Position numbers and translations under genes: made by a program
DNA from: Limnobacter sp. MED105
Lineage (GTDB): Bacteria > Pseudomonadota > Gammaproteobacteria > Burkholderiales > Burkholderiaceae_B
Reading direction: 5' to 3'
NCBI RefSeq assembly: GCF_000170915.1
Contig: NZ_ABCT01000006.1
Location: forward strand, 108,597-172,596
DNA length: 64,000 bases
Notes under the pieces: model-generated
Seen by the model: only the letters and a program-made list of their open reading frames with translations
What the model was told of the DNA's origin: nothing
The model's database searches: none
Part shown: piece after piece, positions 51,511 to 61,221 of the stretch
Numbering within the stretch: position 1 is the first letter of the stretch
How the letters are laid out: each line of letters starts with the position of its first letter

Positions 51511-53472
51511 ATGAGCCAGTACCAAGAATCGTCCATCCGCGTCCTTAAAGGGCTGGAACCAGTCAAGCAACGCCCCGGCATGTACACCCGCACCGACTGC
51601 CCCTTGCATATTATTCAAGAGGTCATCGACAACGCGGCAGATGAGGCCTTGGGGGGGTTTGGTTCACGAATTACGGTGACCATTCACACCGATGGCAGCG
51701 TGTCGGTGCAGGATGAAGGGCGGGGTATTCCAATCGGCCTTCACCCCGAAGAAAAGGTGCCGGTGATCGAACTGGTATTCACCCGCCTGCATGCAGGGGG
51801 CAAATTCAACAAGGCCGATGGCGGCGCCTACCGTTTCTCGGGGGGCTTGCATGGCGTGGGTGTGTCGGTGACCAATGCTTTGTCGACCCGGCTTGAAGTG
51901 AGTGCGGTGCGTGACAAACAGGTGGGCACCCTGGTGTTCAGTGGCGGCGATGTAATCGAGCCTTTGAAAGTTCGCCCCCAAACCGGCAGTGACCCCAAAA
52001 AAGGCACCACCGTGCGCGTGTGGCCCGACCCCCAGTATTTTGATTCCGCGGTACTGCCACTGAATGAAATGGATCGCCTGTTGCGCAGCAAAGCCGTGTT
52101 GCTCAAGGGCGTTGAAGTGGTGTTAGTGACCGAGAAAACCGGTGAAGCCAAACGCTGGAAATTTGACGATGGGTTGCGCGGATTTCTAAAAGAGGAATTG
52201 TTGGACCGTGAACTGGTGGCCCCCATGTTCAGCGGTGACCTGAGTGTCGATGTTCTTCGCGATGAAGGATTCGCAGAGGGCGAGGGCGCAGCTTGGGCCT
52301 TGGCTTTTGTGGCGGAGGGCACACCCGTGCGGGAAAGTTATGTGAACCTGATTCCGACTTCTGCAGGTGGCACGCATGAATCGGGTTTGCGCGAGGCCGT
52401 GTTTCAGGCCATCAAGGCGTTTTGCGAAATGCATTCACTGATGCCCAAGGGTATCAAGTTAATGCCTGATGACATTTTTTCAAAAGCCAATTTTGTGTTG
52501 TCGGCCAAGGTGCTCGATCCGCAGTTTCAGGGGCAAATCAAGGAACGCTTGAACAGTCGCGACGCGGTGCGACTGGTGTCGTCTTTGGTCAAGCCTGCAT
52601 TTGAATTGTGGCTAAACCAGCACGTGGAAGACGGTAAAAAAATTGCTGAACTGGCGATTAAACAGGCGCAGGCCCGTTCACGTGCTGCGCAGAAAGTCGA
52701 GAAGCGAAAAAGCTCGTCGGTGGCCATTTTGCCGGGCAAGTTGACCGACTGTGAAAGTACCGACATTACGCTGAACGAGGTGTTTCTGGTTGAGGGTGAT
52801 TCTGCGGGGGGATCGGCCAAGATGGGCCGTGACAAAGAGTTTCAGGCCGTGTTGCCTTTGCGCGGTAAGGTGCTGAATGCCTGGGAAACTGACAAAGACC
52901 GCCTGTTTGCCAATCAGGAAATTCACGACATTGCAGTGGCCATTGGCGTAGACCCCCACGGCGTGAACGACAACCCCGATTTAAGCGGTTTGCGTTACGG
53001 CAAAATTTGTATTCTTTCAGACGCTGACGTGGATGGTTCCCACATTCAAGTGTTGTTGCTCACCTTGTTCTACAAACATTTCCCCGCGTTGATTCGAAGC
53101 CAGAATTTGTATGTGGCCAGACCACCGCTATTCCGTGTGGACGTGCCTGCTCAGGGCAAAAAGCCGGCACGAAAACTGTATTGCCTGGACGAAGCGGAGC
53201 TGTACGCCGTGCAAGACAAGCTGGGCAAGGAAGGCGTGAAAGAGGCGAACATCAAGATTTCCCGCTTCAAGGGTCTGGGCGAAATGAATGCTGAGCAACT
53301 TTGGGAAACCACATTGAACCCGGACACACGTCGTTTGTTGCCCGTCACGTTGGGCAGCATGGATGTGAACGAAACCAACGCCATGATGCACATGCTGATG
53401 GGGCGCACAGAAAGTGGCGCACGCCGCACCTGGCTCGAGGACAAAGGCAATTTGGTGGAAGTGGATATCTAA
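51511..53472 (+). CDS. parE: DNA topoisomerase IV subunit B
   Basis: 653 residues from the ATG at 51511; the upstream frame is not conserved-looking and crosses hrp box 2. GHKL ATPase domain (EVIDNAADEALGGFG, DEGRGIPIG, GGLHGVGVSVTNAL), transducer domain, and TOPRIM domain with EGDSAGG and DADVDGSHI. Ends FKGLGEMNAEQLWETTLNP. The length of about 650 residues and the YTRTDCPLHI stretch fit ParE rather than GyrB. It decatenates chromosomes with ParC, which is not in the window. Confidence 0.95.
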   Translation: MSQYQESSIRVLKGLEPVKQRPGMYTRTDCPLHIIQEVIDNAADEALGGFGSRITVTIHTDGSVSVQDEGRGIPIGLHPEEKVPVIELVFTRLHAGGKFNKADGGAYRFSGGLHGVGVSVTNALSTRLEVSAVRDKQVGTLVFSGGDVIEPLKVRPQTGSDPKKGTTVRVWPDPQYFDSAVLPLNEMDRLLRSKAVLLKGVEVVLVTEKTGEAKRWKFDDGLRGFLKEELLDRELVAPMFSGDLSVDVLRDEGFAEGEGAAWALAFVAEGTPVRESYVNLIPTSAGGTHESGLREAVFQAIKAFCEMHSLMPKGIKLMPDDIFSKANFVLSAKVLDPQFQGQIKERLNSRDAVRLVSSLVKPAFELWLNQHVEDGKKIAELAIKQAQARSRAAQKVEKRKSSSVAILPGKLTDCESTDITLNEVFLVEGDSAGGSAKMGRDKEFQAVLPLRGKVLNAWETDKDRLFANQEIHDIAVAIGVDPHGVNDNPDLSGLRYGKICILSDADVDGSHIQVLLLTLFYKHFPALIRSQNLYVARPPLFRVDVPAQGKKPARKLYCLDEAELYAVQDKLGKEGVKEANIKISRFKGLGEMNAEQLWETTLNPDTRRLLPVTLGSMDVNETNAMMHMLMGRTESGARRTWLEDKGNLVEVDI

Positions 53473-53484
53473 TCCTTTCCCTGT

Positions 53485-56400
53485 TTACTTAAAATCGCGC
53501 GAGGGTGTTTGCAGTTGTGCAATCAGGTGGGTGTAATCCACCAGCCTTCGCGCTACCAAGTTGCATACTTCGCCTTCGCGTTGCCAAATACCAAACACAC
53601 CCATAATTTGCGCATTGCGCAGAACCTGGCGTTGTTCTTCGGCCAGGCTGTTCCAGACAATCACATTCACATTGCCTGTTTCATCTTCAAGATTTAAAAA
53701 CACCGTGCCGTGCGCAGTGGCTGGACGTTGCCGGTGCGTCACTATGCCACAGGCCCGTGCCAACCTGCCGTTTGGGTAAGTACGCAATTCTTCAACCTGT
53801 TTTATTTTGTAGGGTGCCAGTTGCTTGCGTAAAAATGAAATAGGGTGGTGCTGAAGGCTTGAACCTGTGGCGCGGTAATCGGCCAACATGTCCTCCAGTT
53901 CACTGGCTTTGGGCAATTCAAGCGGTGTTTCATTGCTGCGGGTATTGCTCAGCAGGTTTGTATTGTTTGCGTTGTGACGAATGCCACTTGTTTCCGTTGC
54001 TGCGGTTTGCCACACGGCTTGGCGGCGGTGCCCGGCGAGTTTTTCCAGTGCATTCGCATCGGCCAGTGCAAGTAAGTCACCACGGTCAAGCCGGGCACGT
54101 TTGGTCAAGTCTTCCACACTTTCAAACAACCCTTTCTCGCGGGTTTGAACAATGCGCAAAGCAGCGTCGTGTTTCAGCCCGTTCACCCGGTTTAAACCCA
54201 AACGAACTGGCAGAAAATCACCTGTGCAATTTTCAAGTTGGGTTTCAAGGGAGCTGCACTGCACATCCACAGGCAGTACCGTGACACCATGCCGTTGCGC
54301 GTCTTGAATCAGCTGCGAAGGTGCATAGAAACCCATGGGTTGTGCATTGAGCAAACCGCACAAAAATGCATCAGGGTGGTGGCATTTCAACCAGGCCGAT
54401 GCATACACCAGCATGGCGAAACTGGCGGCATGGCTTTCCGGAAAGCCGTATTCACCAAAGCCCTCCATTTGTTTGAAAATACTTTCAGCAAACTCCCGGG
54501 TATACCCACGTTCCAACATGCCATTCACCACCCGTTCGTAAAAATGGTGCAGACCACCTTTGCGCTTCCAGGCGGCCATGCCACGGCGCAATGCATCGGC
54601 CTCGCCTGGTGAAAAGCCGGCCGCCAGAATAGCAACCTGCATCACTTGTTCCTGAAAAATAGGAACACCCTCGGTGCGGCCTAGAGCCTCTTTCAAGGCA
54701 TCAGAAGGATAGTTCACGGCTTCCAGGCCCTGCCTGCGTTTTAAAAACGGGTGCACCATACCGCCTTGAATGGGGCCGGGCCGCACAATGGCCACCTGTA
54801 TCACCAAGTCGTAATATTGTTGAGGCCTAAGGCGGGGAAGCATGCCCATTTGCGCGCGGCTTTCAATTTGAAATACACCCACAGTGTCAGCCTTGCACAT
54901 CATGTCGTATGTTGCATTGTCTTCAGGCGGTATCGCTTGCAGTGTTCGGGGCGCATCAGGTTTTCTGTGCAGTTCGTCCAGTGTCATTCGAATGGCGCTC
55001 AACATACCAAGCGCCAGTACGTCTACCTTCATCAAACCCATGGCATCCAGGTCGTCCTTGTCCCACTGAATCACACTGCGCTCTGGCATGGAGGCATTTT
55101 CTACGGGCACCAGTTCAGTCAGGCTGTCGCGTGCAATCACAAAACCGCCTGTGTGTTGCGACAAGTGCCTCGGAAAACCAAGCAGTTCATCGGCCAAATG
55201 TACACAATGCTGCACGCCACTTTGGTGTACATCAATCCCTGCCTGAATCATGTGGTCTACGCTCATGCTGCGGCTGTAACCACCGTCTTGCGACTTGGCC
55301 AACTGTTCAACCAAATCCGTGTCCAGTCCCAAGGCTTTGCCCACATCACGCAATGCTGATCGGGGTCTGTACACCACCACACTGGCGGCCAATGCGGCCC
55401 GGTCACGACCATATTTTTGGTAAATGTATTGAATTACTTCTTCGCGGCGCGTGTGTTCAAAGTCCACGTCAATGTCGGGTGGCTCGTTGCGCTCCCGGCT
55501 GATAAAACGCTCGAACAGTACGGCCATTTTGTCGGGGTTGACTTCGGTAATATGAAGGCAGTAACACACCACTGAATTGGCGGCAGAACCTCGGCCCTGG
55601 CACAAAATATTTCGCGACCGGGCAAAACGGACAATGTCGTAAACCGTTAAAAAGTAAGCCTCAAATTGCAGCTCTTCAATCAGTTGTAATTCATGTTCAA
55701 TTTGTTTTTTAACTTTGGCAGGTACATTGCTGCTGTAGCGTTGGGCAGCGCCTTCTTCTACAAGTTGACGCAAGTATTGTGTAGGTTCCAGGCCTTCTGG
55801 GCTTATTTCACGGGGGTATTGGTAGCGCAACTCATCCAGTGAAAATACACACTGTGCGGCCAGCGTTACAGTTTGTTGCAGCAAACGGTGCGGGTAAGTT
55901 TGGGCAAGTTGCTGCAAAGGTTGCAGACACCGTTGTGCATTCGTTTCCAGAAATGGCTTGGCGTCGTTCAGCTTGCAGTTCAAGCGAATGGCAGTTAGCA
56001 CGTCATGCAGATTTTTTCGTTCACTTGAATGCATAACTGGTAAGTTACTGGCCATGAGTTCAACACCGTGCAAGTGGGCCAATGCCTGCAGGTATAGCAG
56101 CCATGGCCTGTCGAATCCACGGTGCTGCAAATTGCACACCACATGCAAGCGGCCAGTGAAACGTTTGGCACACCAACTTAACAAGGCAGTAAAATTTTCC
56201 TTGCTGCGTTCGTCGGGCACCAATAACAATTGCAGTCCAGGTGGAATATCAGCAAGATCGTCGCGGGTGAACAAGTAGTCGCCTTTGGTGGCACGGCTAC
56301 GGGCCTGCGTAATCAGGCGGCACAAGTGGGTGTAGCCAGTTTTGTTTTTTACAATCAAGGCAATGCGTTGGCCAGCAAATGCGCTGCTGCGTGCAAACAC

Positions 56401-56625
56401 AAACTGTGCACCCACCAGCAGCTGAATGCCACATTCTTTGGCGACCTGGTGTGCACGAACAATGCCCGCAAGCGAACATTCATCAGTGATACCAATGGCG
56501 CTGTAACCTAACAGTTTGGCTTGTTGCACCAGTTCTTCCGCGTGCGATGCGCTTTTCAAAAAACTGAAGTTGCTCAAGGCCAGTGTTTCAGCGAAAGGCG
56601 GCAAGGCTTGCAGTGATGTGTTCAT
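53485..56625 (-). CDS. dnaE2: Error-prone DNA polymerase DnaE2
   Basis: 1046 residues from the ATG at 56625. N-terminal PHP domain (FAETLALSNFSFLKSASHAEEL), C-family polymerase core with catalytic acids in PPDIDVDFEH, finger region with SRAQMGMLPRLRPQQYYDLV, and a C-terminal OB domain (FLNLEDETGNVNVIVW). Lacks the extended C terminus of replicative DnaE1. Final gene of lexA-imuA-imuB-dnaE2; performs damage-induced translesion synthesis together with ImuB. Confidence 0.95.
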   Translation of the reverse strand: MNTSLQALPPFAETLALSNFSFLKSASHAEELVQQAKLLGYSAIGITDECSLAGIVRAHQVAKECGIQLLVGAQFVFARSSAFAGQRIALIVKNKTGYTHLCRLITQARSRATKGDYLFTRDDLADIPPGLQLLLVPDERSKENFTALLSWCAKRFTGRLHVVCNLQHRGFDRPWLLYLQALAHLHGVELMASNLPVMHSSERKNLHDVLTAIRLNCKLNDAKPFLETNAQRCLQPLQQLAQTYPHRLLQQTVTLAAQCVFSLDELRYQYPREISPEGLEPTQYLRQLVEEGAAQRYSSNVPAKVKKQIEHELQLIEELQFEAYFLTVYDIVRFARSRNILCQGRGSAANSVVCYCLHITEVNPDKMAVLFERFISRERNEPPDIDVDFEHTRREEVIQYIYQKYGRDRAALAASVVVYRPRSALRDVGKALGLDTDLVEQLAKSQDGGYSRSMSVDHMIQAGIDVHQSGVQHCVHLADELLGFPRHLSQHTGGFVIARDSLTELVPVENASMPERSVIQWDKDDLDAMGLMKVDVLALGMLSAIRMTLDELHRKPDAPRTLQAIPPEDNATYDMMCKADTVGVFQIESRAQMGMLPRLRPQQYYDLVIQVAIVRPGPIQGGMVHPFLKRRQGLEAVNYPSDALKEALGRTEGVPIFQEQVMQVAILAAGFSPGEADALRRGMAAWKRKGGLHHFYERVVNGMLERGYTREFAESIFKQMEGFGEYGFPESHAASFAMLVYASAWLKCHHPDAFLCGLLNAQPMGFYAPSQLIQDAQRHGVTVLPVDVQCSSLETQLENCTGDFLPVRLGLNRVNGLKHDAALRIVQTREKGLFESVEDLTKRARLDRGDLLALADANALEKLAGHRRQAVWQTAATETSGIRHNANNTNLLSNTRSNETPLELPKASELEDMLADYRATGSSLQHHPISFLRKQLAPYKIKQVEELRTYPNGRLARACGIVTHRQRPATAHGTVFLNLEDETGNVNVIVWNSLAEEQRQVLRNAQIMGVFGIWQREGEVCNLVARRLVDYTHLIAQLQTPSRDFK

Positions 56626-56637
56626 GCTAACCAAGCC

Positions 56638-57999
56638 CTATGCAAAGTAACCGTGCAAAAACCAGCGTGCCTCTTCTTCAAGCAGGTCTTGATAAAGCCA
56701 TACCAAACTGGAATTGCTGTCCCGCGCGCAGTAGTAATCGCGTTTGCAGGGTTGTGCATCCCACCAGCCAAACTCAACACGCTCAGGGCCGCTGAGCAAT
56801 TGCCAGGGGCCACCCGTTTGCCAATTCGGGGCTTTGCCTTGCAATGGTTTGGGTGTTGGCAATAGCCACAATGGGCGCGGAGTGCTGGCTGCCAATGCCG
56901 AGTTATCTAATTCGGGTGTGTGCTGGTTTTCAATTTTTTTATAGGCGTTGTTTGCAGGTTTTTGCACCGGGGTGTGCTGCAGCACAAGGCTGCACTCAGG
57001 CCTGGGGTCACTGTCTGTTGCTGCAAATAACACGGTTTGTTCGCCCAAGCGCGCGCGAAGAATATCGCAGGTGTTGTTCCAGTTGCGCGCGCCTTCCGCG
57101 GGGTCGGGTAAAAAACTGTGATTCACGTTGGGCAGCAATTCACTGTGCGTGCATTGCACTCGCAGGTTACGTATATCGTCCTCGAATTGCATGCGCCCCA
57201 GTTGGTGGTGCAGCAGGCGCCTCCATGTGTCGAGGCAATCGGTGGCTTGCGCACTTCTCAGGTGCAAAACCTCCTCACCGTGCGTGTGAATAAAGGCCCA
57301 GTGCAATTCACGTGTGCCATGTTTTTGCTGCTTTAACCAGTTGCACACCGCATCAAGCAGTGCTTGCGCATGGTGCTCAATCAGATCAAGCCTGTCGCTG
57401 TGAAAGGGAAGTTCCTTTTCTTGCTCGAATGTATCCGCAGGTTTGTGTGGCACCGTGCTTGTGGCGAGTTTGTTTTGAACACCAAAACCTGAATCCAGTT
57501 CAGCCAATGCCTGCGCGCCAAAGCGTTTTAAGAATCCGTCGCGTGGCAAGCGCCACAAATCACCAAGGCGGCCAAAGCCGCATTGTCGCCAGGTGATTTG
57601 AAGCTTCGCATCGCAATCAAGTACAGAGATTGGCAAGGCCAGCAAACTGTTTTCATTGAAATTCAGCATGGCCAGAAAATCATCTTGATTGCCTGCAGGG
57701 GCGCTCTTGCCAAGCCACCACGCGCCAGTTGCTGTGTGGTGGTTGGCCAGTTGTAATTCACCAGGAAATTCGTCTGCGCTTTGCCACAATTGCGAAAGTA
57801 AAGCCTGTGCACCACCAAACAACCTGAAGCTGCTGTGTACCTCGACCAGCCAACCTACGTATTCATGATGCTGGTCTTGTCGCCAGCACACCACCGGGCT
57901 GTAATGCGATGCCAATTCAAACAACGAATTGGCATCAAATTGCGATTTGACTTCGCGTGGGTTGCGGGATTGTCTGTAACTCAGGGCGATCCAACGCAC
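56638..57999 (-). CDS. imuB: ImuB, Y-family polymerase-like mutagenesis protein
   Basis: 453 residues from the GTG at 57999, which has AGGAG seven bases upstream; the longer frame starts at 58038. Y-family fold in outline (ALSYRQSRNPREV at the start, VEVHSSFRLFGG in the palm, helix-hairpin-helix region LWRLPRDGFLKRFG), but without the polymerase catalytic acids, as in all ImuB proteins. ImuB links ImuA and DnaE2 to the beta clamp. The start lies inside the imuA 3' end. Confidence 0.9.
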   Translation of the reverse strand: MRWIALSYRQSRNPREVKSQFDANSLFELASHYSPVVCWRQDQHHEYVGWLVEVHSSFRLFGGAQALLSQLWQSADEFPGELQLANHHTATGAWWLGKSAPAGNQDDFLAMLNFNENSLLALPISVLDCDAKLQITWRQCGFGRLGDLWRLPRDGFLKRFGAQALAELDSGFGVQNKLATSTVPHKPADTFEQEKELPFHSDRLDLIEHHAQALLDAVCNWLKQQKHGTRELHWAFIHTHGEEVLHLRSAQATDCLDTWRRLLHHQLGRMQFEDDIRNLRVQCTHSELLPNVNHSFLPDPAEGARNWNNTCDILRARLGEQTVLFAATDSDPRPECSLVLQHTPVQKPANNAYKKIENQHTPELDNSALAASTPRPLWLLPTPKPLQGKAPNWQTGGPWQLLSGPERVEFGWWDAQPCKRDYYCARDSNSSLVWLYQDLLEEEARWFLHGYFA

Positions 58000-58690
58000 G
58001 AACAAGCTCCTGTGAGTGCGGGGTGTCGTGTAAAGCACCTTGCGGTTTGGGTAAATCGATTAGTACCGGTTGCTCTAGTACCGGGCCCCTGCGTTTGATC
58101 AAATGCACTCGCAGGGTGTTTGGATTTTGGGCCGTAAGGCACAAGCGCAGTGAAGCCGGGGAGGGCTGCATTTGTGCCCGAATGGGTCGAAACACAAAAC
58201 TTAGCCCCTGTGAACGTGTGGCCTGGTACTGCAAGCGGCGCAACACGGTTGGGCTACACAGTGTTTTTTCTTCGGGAAGCCACATGAAAAGCGCGCCGAA
58301 GGAGTCACTTTGCAGCACTTGTTCAATGGCCCAAAGCCGATCCTGGGGTTTGTCGGTTTGAATCAAATGCACTTGGTTCAAAGCCACTCCAAACTGCTCA
58401 AATACAGGCGTGAGTGGAAGCAGCGGTGCGCCAATCAGCACCAGTTTTTTTTTCTCCAGCGTCAGCTTGCGTAACACAGGCATTAGAAAGCGAAGTTCGC
58501 CAATGCCATGGTGTTTCAGCAGCAGTTCAATCAAGTTGCGGGTGGGCCAGCCACCCCCGGGCAGTTGTTGATCAAGGGCGGAAAAACCGCTGGGTATGCG
58601 TGCACTGCTGTCGATGGCAAGCTGGTGGGCGCGCCACACGCCCGGGTGAATGTTGGAAAGATCAGACGACACAACACAACTCCCCGACAT
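57935..58690 (-). CDS. imuA: ImuA, RecA-like mutasome protein
   Basis: 251 residues from the ATG at 58690 (a TTG at 58705 is possible). RecA/SulA-like core: GFSALDQQLPGGGWPTRNLIELLL, then LVLIGAPLLPLTPVFEQFGV and ALFMWLPEEKTL. The Walker A is degenerate, as usual for ImuA. Binds ImuB in the SOS mutasome. It begins 25 bases after lexA and overlaps imuB at its 3' end. Confidence 0.9.
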   Translation of the reverse strand: MSGSCVVSSDLSNIHPGVWRAHQLAIDSSARIPSGFSALDQQLPGGGWPTRNLIELLLKHHGIGELRFLMPVLRKLTLEKKKLVLIGAPLLPLTPVFEQFGVALNQVHLIQTDKPQDRLWAIEQVLQSDSFGALFMWLPEEKTLCSPTVLRRLQYQATRSQGLSFVFRPIRAQMQPSPASLRLCLTAQNPNTLRVHLIKRRGPVLEQPVLIDLPKPQGALHDTPHSQELVRALDRPELQTIPQPTRSQIAI

Positions 58691-58715
58691 TGCTTTGTAG
58701 TGCAATTACTGGTTT

Positions 58716-59378
58716 TTAATGCAACTGACCTTGGCGAATCAAACCAACAGCCAAACCTTCAATTGCGAAGGTTTCGGTTCGCAGGTCGACTTCGATTGGA
58801 GCGAAATCGCTGTTCTCGGCTTGCAATTCAACCACATGGCCTTTCTGGAAAAAACGTTTCACGGTGACATCGTCGTTCACGCGTGCAACCACAACCTGAC
58901 CCGCTCGAGCGGTGCTGGCTTTTTTTACAGCCAGTAAATCACCATCCATAATGCCGATGTCTTTCATGGACATACCGCGTACTTTCAACAAGTAATCGGG
59001 TTTGTCTGGGAACAGCGAAGGATCAACAGGAATTTGTTTTTCCACATGTTCTTGGGCGAGAATCGGGCTGCCGGCAGCAACGCGACCTATCAGTGGCAGT
59101 TGCATGAACTGCTCGACTGCACGTTCGGCTGCCTTGCTAGCTGTTTCTTCCAGACCTTCAGCGTATTCGCCCAGCAAGCGAATACCGCGTGATGTACTGG
59201 CATCCAGGGCAATGACATTTTTCTTGGCCAAAGCCTGCAAGTGATCTTCTGCTGCATTGGCTGAGCGAAAGCCCAGTTGCCGTGCAATTTCAGCGCGGGT
59301 AGGGGGCCGACCAAACTGGGTAATTTGGTCCCGGATTAAATCAAGAATTTCTTGTTGACGAGCAGTTAAACCTTTCAT
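58716..59378 (-). CDS. lexA: LexA repressor
   Basis: 220 residues from the ATG at 59378; the longer frame to 59660 crosses the LexA box. N-terminal winged helix ([20 protein letters not shown], then [19 protein letters not shown]), self-cleavage site Ala102-Gly103 in RVAAGSP, catalytic Ser137 (RGMSM) and Lys174 (VTVKRFF). Represses the SOS regulon and is cleaved on RecA activation. First gene of the mutasome operon, with a single LexA box at 59402-59417 controlling all four genes. Confidence 0.96.
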   Translation of the reverse strand: MKGLTARQQEILDLIRDQITQFGRPPTRAEIARQLGFRSANAAEDHLQALAKKNVIALDASTSRGIRLLGEYAEGLEETASKAAERAVEQFMQLPLIGRVAAGSPILAQEHVEKQIPVDPSLFPDKPDYLLKVRGMSMKDIGIMDGDLLAVKKASTARAGQVVVARVNDDVTVKRFFQKGHVVELQAENSDFAPIEVDLRTETFAIEGLAVGLIRQGQLH

Positions 59379-59401
59379 GGCACCAATCTCGAATTGACAT
59401 G

Positions 59402-59417
59402 CTGTGATTATATACAG
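59402..59417. promoter_or_regulatory. LexA (SOS) box
   Basis: CTGTGATTATATACAG, the canonical CTGT-N8-ACAG, 23 bases upstream of the lexA start. It is the only SOS box I find in front of lexA-imuA-imuB-dnaE2. Confidence 0.92.
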
Positions 59418-59510
59418 TAAATCAAAACTTGCAAACACAATTGCCTGAATCCAATTGGCGCATGTGACAGGTAATACATTTATCTTCGGGAGAGACAGTC
59501 TGGGAGACAC

Positions 59511-59546
59511 GGCCAGAAGCGGAGCGACAAAGTCGCATCCGCGGCC
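59511..59546. repeat. Strong nested stem-loop between lexA and yaaA
   Basis: GGCC...GGCC outermost, GCGG (59519-59522) with CCGC (59539-59542), GCGAC (59524-59528) with GTCGC (59532-59536), loop AAA. No T-run follows. It lies in the divergent lexA/yaaA region: possibly a small RNA end, a leader structure or a relict repeat. Confidence 0.45.
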
Positions 59547-59677
59547 AACCTCACAAAACCGGCCACTCGCATACCTTGTATTGGGTATTTTTCCCGGCTT
59601 CACACCACTCTGTCCCTGAATCACCTGCCAGATCCTGCGATAATAAACCCGTAGTAACAACCAGGTGATTCACGTTC

Positions 59678-60448
59678 ATGCTTGTAGTTCTTTCTCCCGC
59701 AAAGTCGCTCGATTACGAAACACCCTTGTCTGTCCAAACCAGTACGCAGCCACAATTTGTTGAGCAAGCGGCCGGTCTGGTCGATATTTTGCGTCCCATG
59801 AGCCCTGCTGATATTTCCGAACTGATGTCGGTGTCAGACAAGCTGGGTGTGCTTAACGCAACGCGTTACAGCGAGTGGTCCCCGAAGTTCACCAAAAAGA
59901 ATTCACGCCCTGCGCTGTTAGCATTCAATGGCGATGTGTACGATGGTTTTGATGCCAAAACCCTGGATGAAGAAGGGCTGGCTTTTGCACAAAAGCATGT
60001 GCGTATTCTGTCGGGCCTGTATGGCATTTTGCGCCCACTCGATTTGATGCAACCTTATCGCCTTGAAATGGGTACCAAGCTGCCCAACCCTGCAGGCAAA
60101 GACTTGTATGCCTACTGGAAGCAAACCGTGGCGCCTGCCCTGAACAAGGAGCTTGCCAAGAAAGACCCGGTCTTGGTGAACCTGGCCTCTGATGAATACT
60201 TTAAATCGGTTGATACCAAGGCTTTGAATGCGCGCGTGGTTCAGCCCGTGTTCCAGGACTATAAAAACGGCCAGTACAAAATCATCAGTTTTTTCGCTAA
60301 AAAAGCGCGTGGTTTAATGGCCCGCTACATTGTTGATCAACGCATTACCGATGTAGAGCATCTGAAAAAGTTCAAGGTGGCAGGCTATGCTTTTGCCGCC
60401 AAAGAATCCACCGAGAACACCTGGGTATTTCGCCGCAAGGAAGCCTGA
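59678..60448 (+). CDS. yaaA: YaaA family peroxide-stress protein
   Basis: 256 residues, the family length. [14 protein letters not shown] at the N terminus, [37 protein letters not shown] and [14 protein letters not shown] are the YaaA (DUF328) signatures. In E. coli it limits free iron and DNA damage during peroxide stress. Divergent from lexA; surE follows after 2 bases. Confidence 0.95.
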   Translation: MLVVLSPAKSLDYETPLSVQTSTQPQFVEQAAGLVDILRPMSPADISELMSVSDKLGVLNATRYSEWSPKFTKKNSRPALLAFNGDVYDGFDAKTLDEEGLAFAQKHVRILSGLYGILRPLDLMQPYRLEMGTKLPNPAGKDLYAYWKQTVAPALNKELAKKDPVLVNLASDEYFKSVDTKALNARVVQPVFQDYKNGQYKIISFFAKKARGLMARYIVDQRITDVEHLKKFKVAGYAFAAKESTENTWVFRRKEA

Positions 60449-60450
60449 TC

Positions 60451-61212
60451 TTGACCATTCCGCACATTCTGATCAGCAACGACGACGGCTACAGCGCCCC
60501 TGGCATTCTGGCTTTGCACGGTGCTTTGCTTGAACGCTTTGGCAACACGGTTCACCTGGAGGTAATGGCGCCCGAGCAAGACCGTTCTGGTGTCTCAAAT
60601 GCGCTGACGCTTGACCGGCCACTCACCGTTCGCACAGCAGCCAATGGCTTTCGTTATGTCAATGGCACTCCCACCGATTGCGTGCATGTGGCGGTGACTG
60701 GTTTGCTGGAAAGGCGACCCGATCTTGTGGTGTCTGGCATCAACAACGGCGCCAACATGGGCGACGATACGATTTACTCAGGCACTGTGGCAGCCGCCAT
60801 GGAAGGCTTTCAGTGTGGTTTGCCTGCAATCGCTTTTTCGCTGGCTGGCAAAGGTTACGCGCACCTGGACAGCGCGGCTCGAGTGGCAGCTGAAATCGTG
60901 GATCGCTTCCTGAACAACAAGCTGGGTCTGGAGCATTGTTTGCTAAATGTGAACATCCCCCCGATTCCTTACGATGACATGCAGGGCTATGAATGCACCC
61001 GACTTGGCAAGCGCCACCATGCCGAGCCCGTGATTCCAACCCAGAACCCGAAAGATGAAACTGTTTACTGGATTGGCCCACCCGGCGGCGCCAAAGATGC
61101 GGGCCCTGGTACCGATTTTTATGCGGTCAAGCAGGGTAAAATTTCGATCAGTCCCTTGAAGGCTGATTTGACGCACACCGAACAAATGAAGACCCTGGCC
61201 GATTGGCTGTAA
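60451..61212 (+). CDS. surE: 5'/3'-nucleotidase SurE
   Basis: 253 residues with a TTG start at 60451 (AAGGAA about ten bases upstream). SurE metal site: [13 protein letters not shown] (Asp-Asp), and [25 protein letters not shown] (Asn-rich motif), with [14 protein letters not shown]. Hydrolyses nucleoside monophosphates and exopolyphosphate. Starts the surE-pcm-nlpD series. Confidence 0.95.
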   Translation: MTIPHILISNDDGYSAPGILALHGALLERFGNTVHLEVMAPEQDRSGVSNALTLDRPLTVRTAANGFRYVNGTPTDCVHVAVTGLLERRPDLVVSGINNGANMGDDTIYSGTVAAAMEGFQCGLPAIAFSLAGKGYAHLDSAARVAAEIVDRFLNNKLGLEHCLLNVNIPPIPYDDMQGYECTRLGKRHHAEPVIPTQNPKDETVYWIGPPGGAKDAGPGTDFYAVKQGKISISPLKADLTHTEQMKTLADWL

Positions 61213-61221
61213 AACAACAAC

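Noticed and set aside
54751..55359. Plus-strand ORF of about 200 codons inside dnaE2
   Set aside because: Antisense to the conserved polymerase core; no motif and no promoter.
59379..59660. 94-codon N-terminal extension of lexA
   Set aside because: LexA proteins start with the [11 protein letters not shown] region; the extension runs across the LexA box and the GC-rich hairpin.
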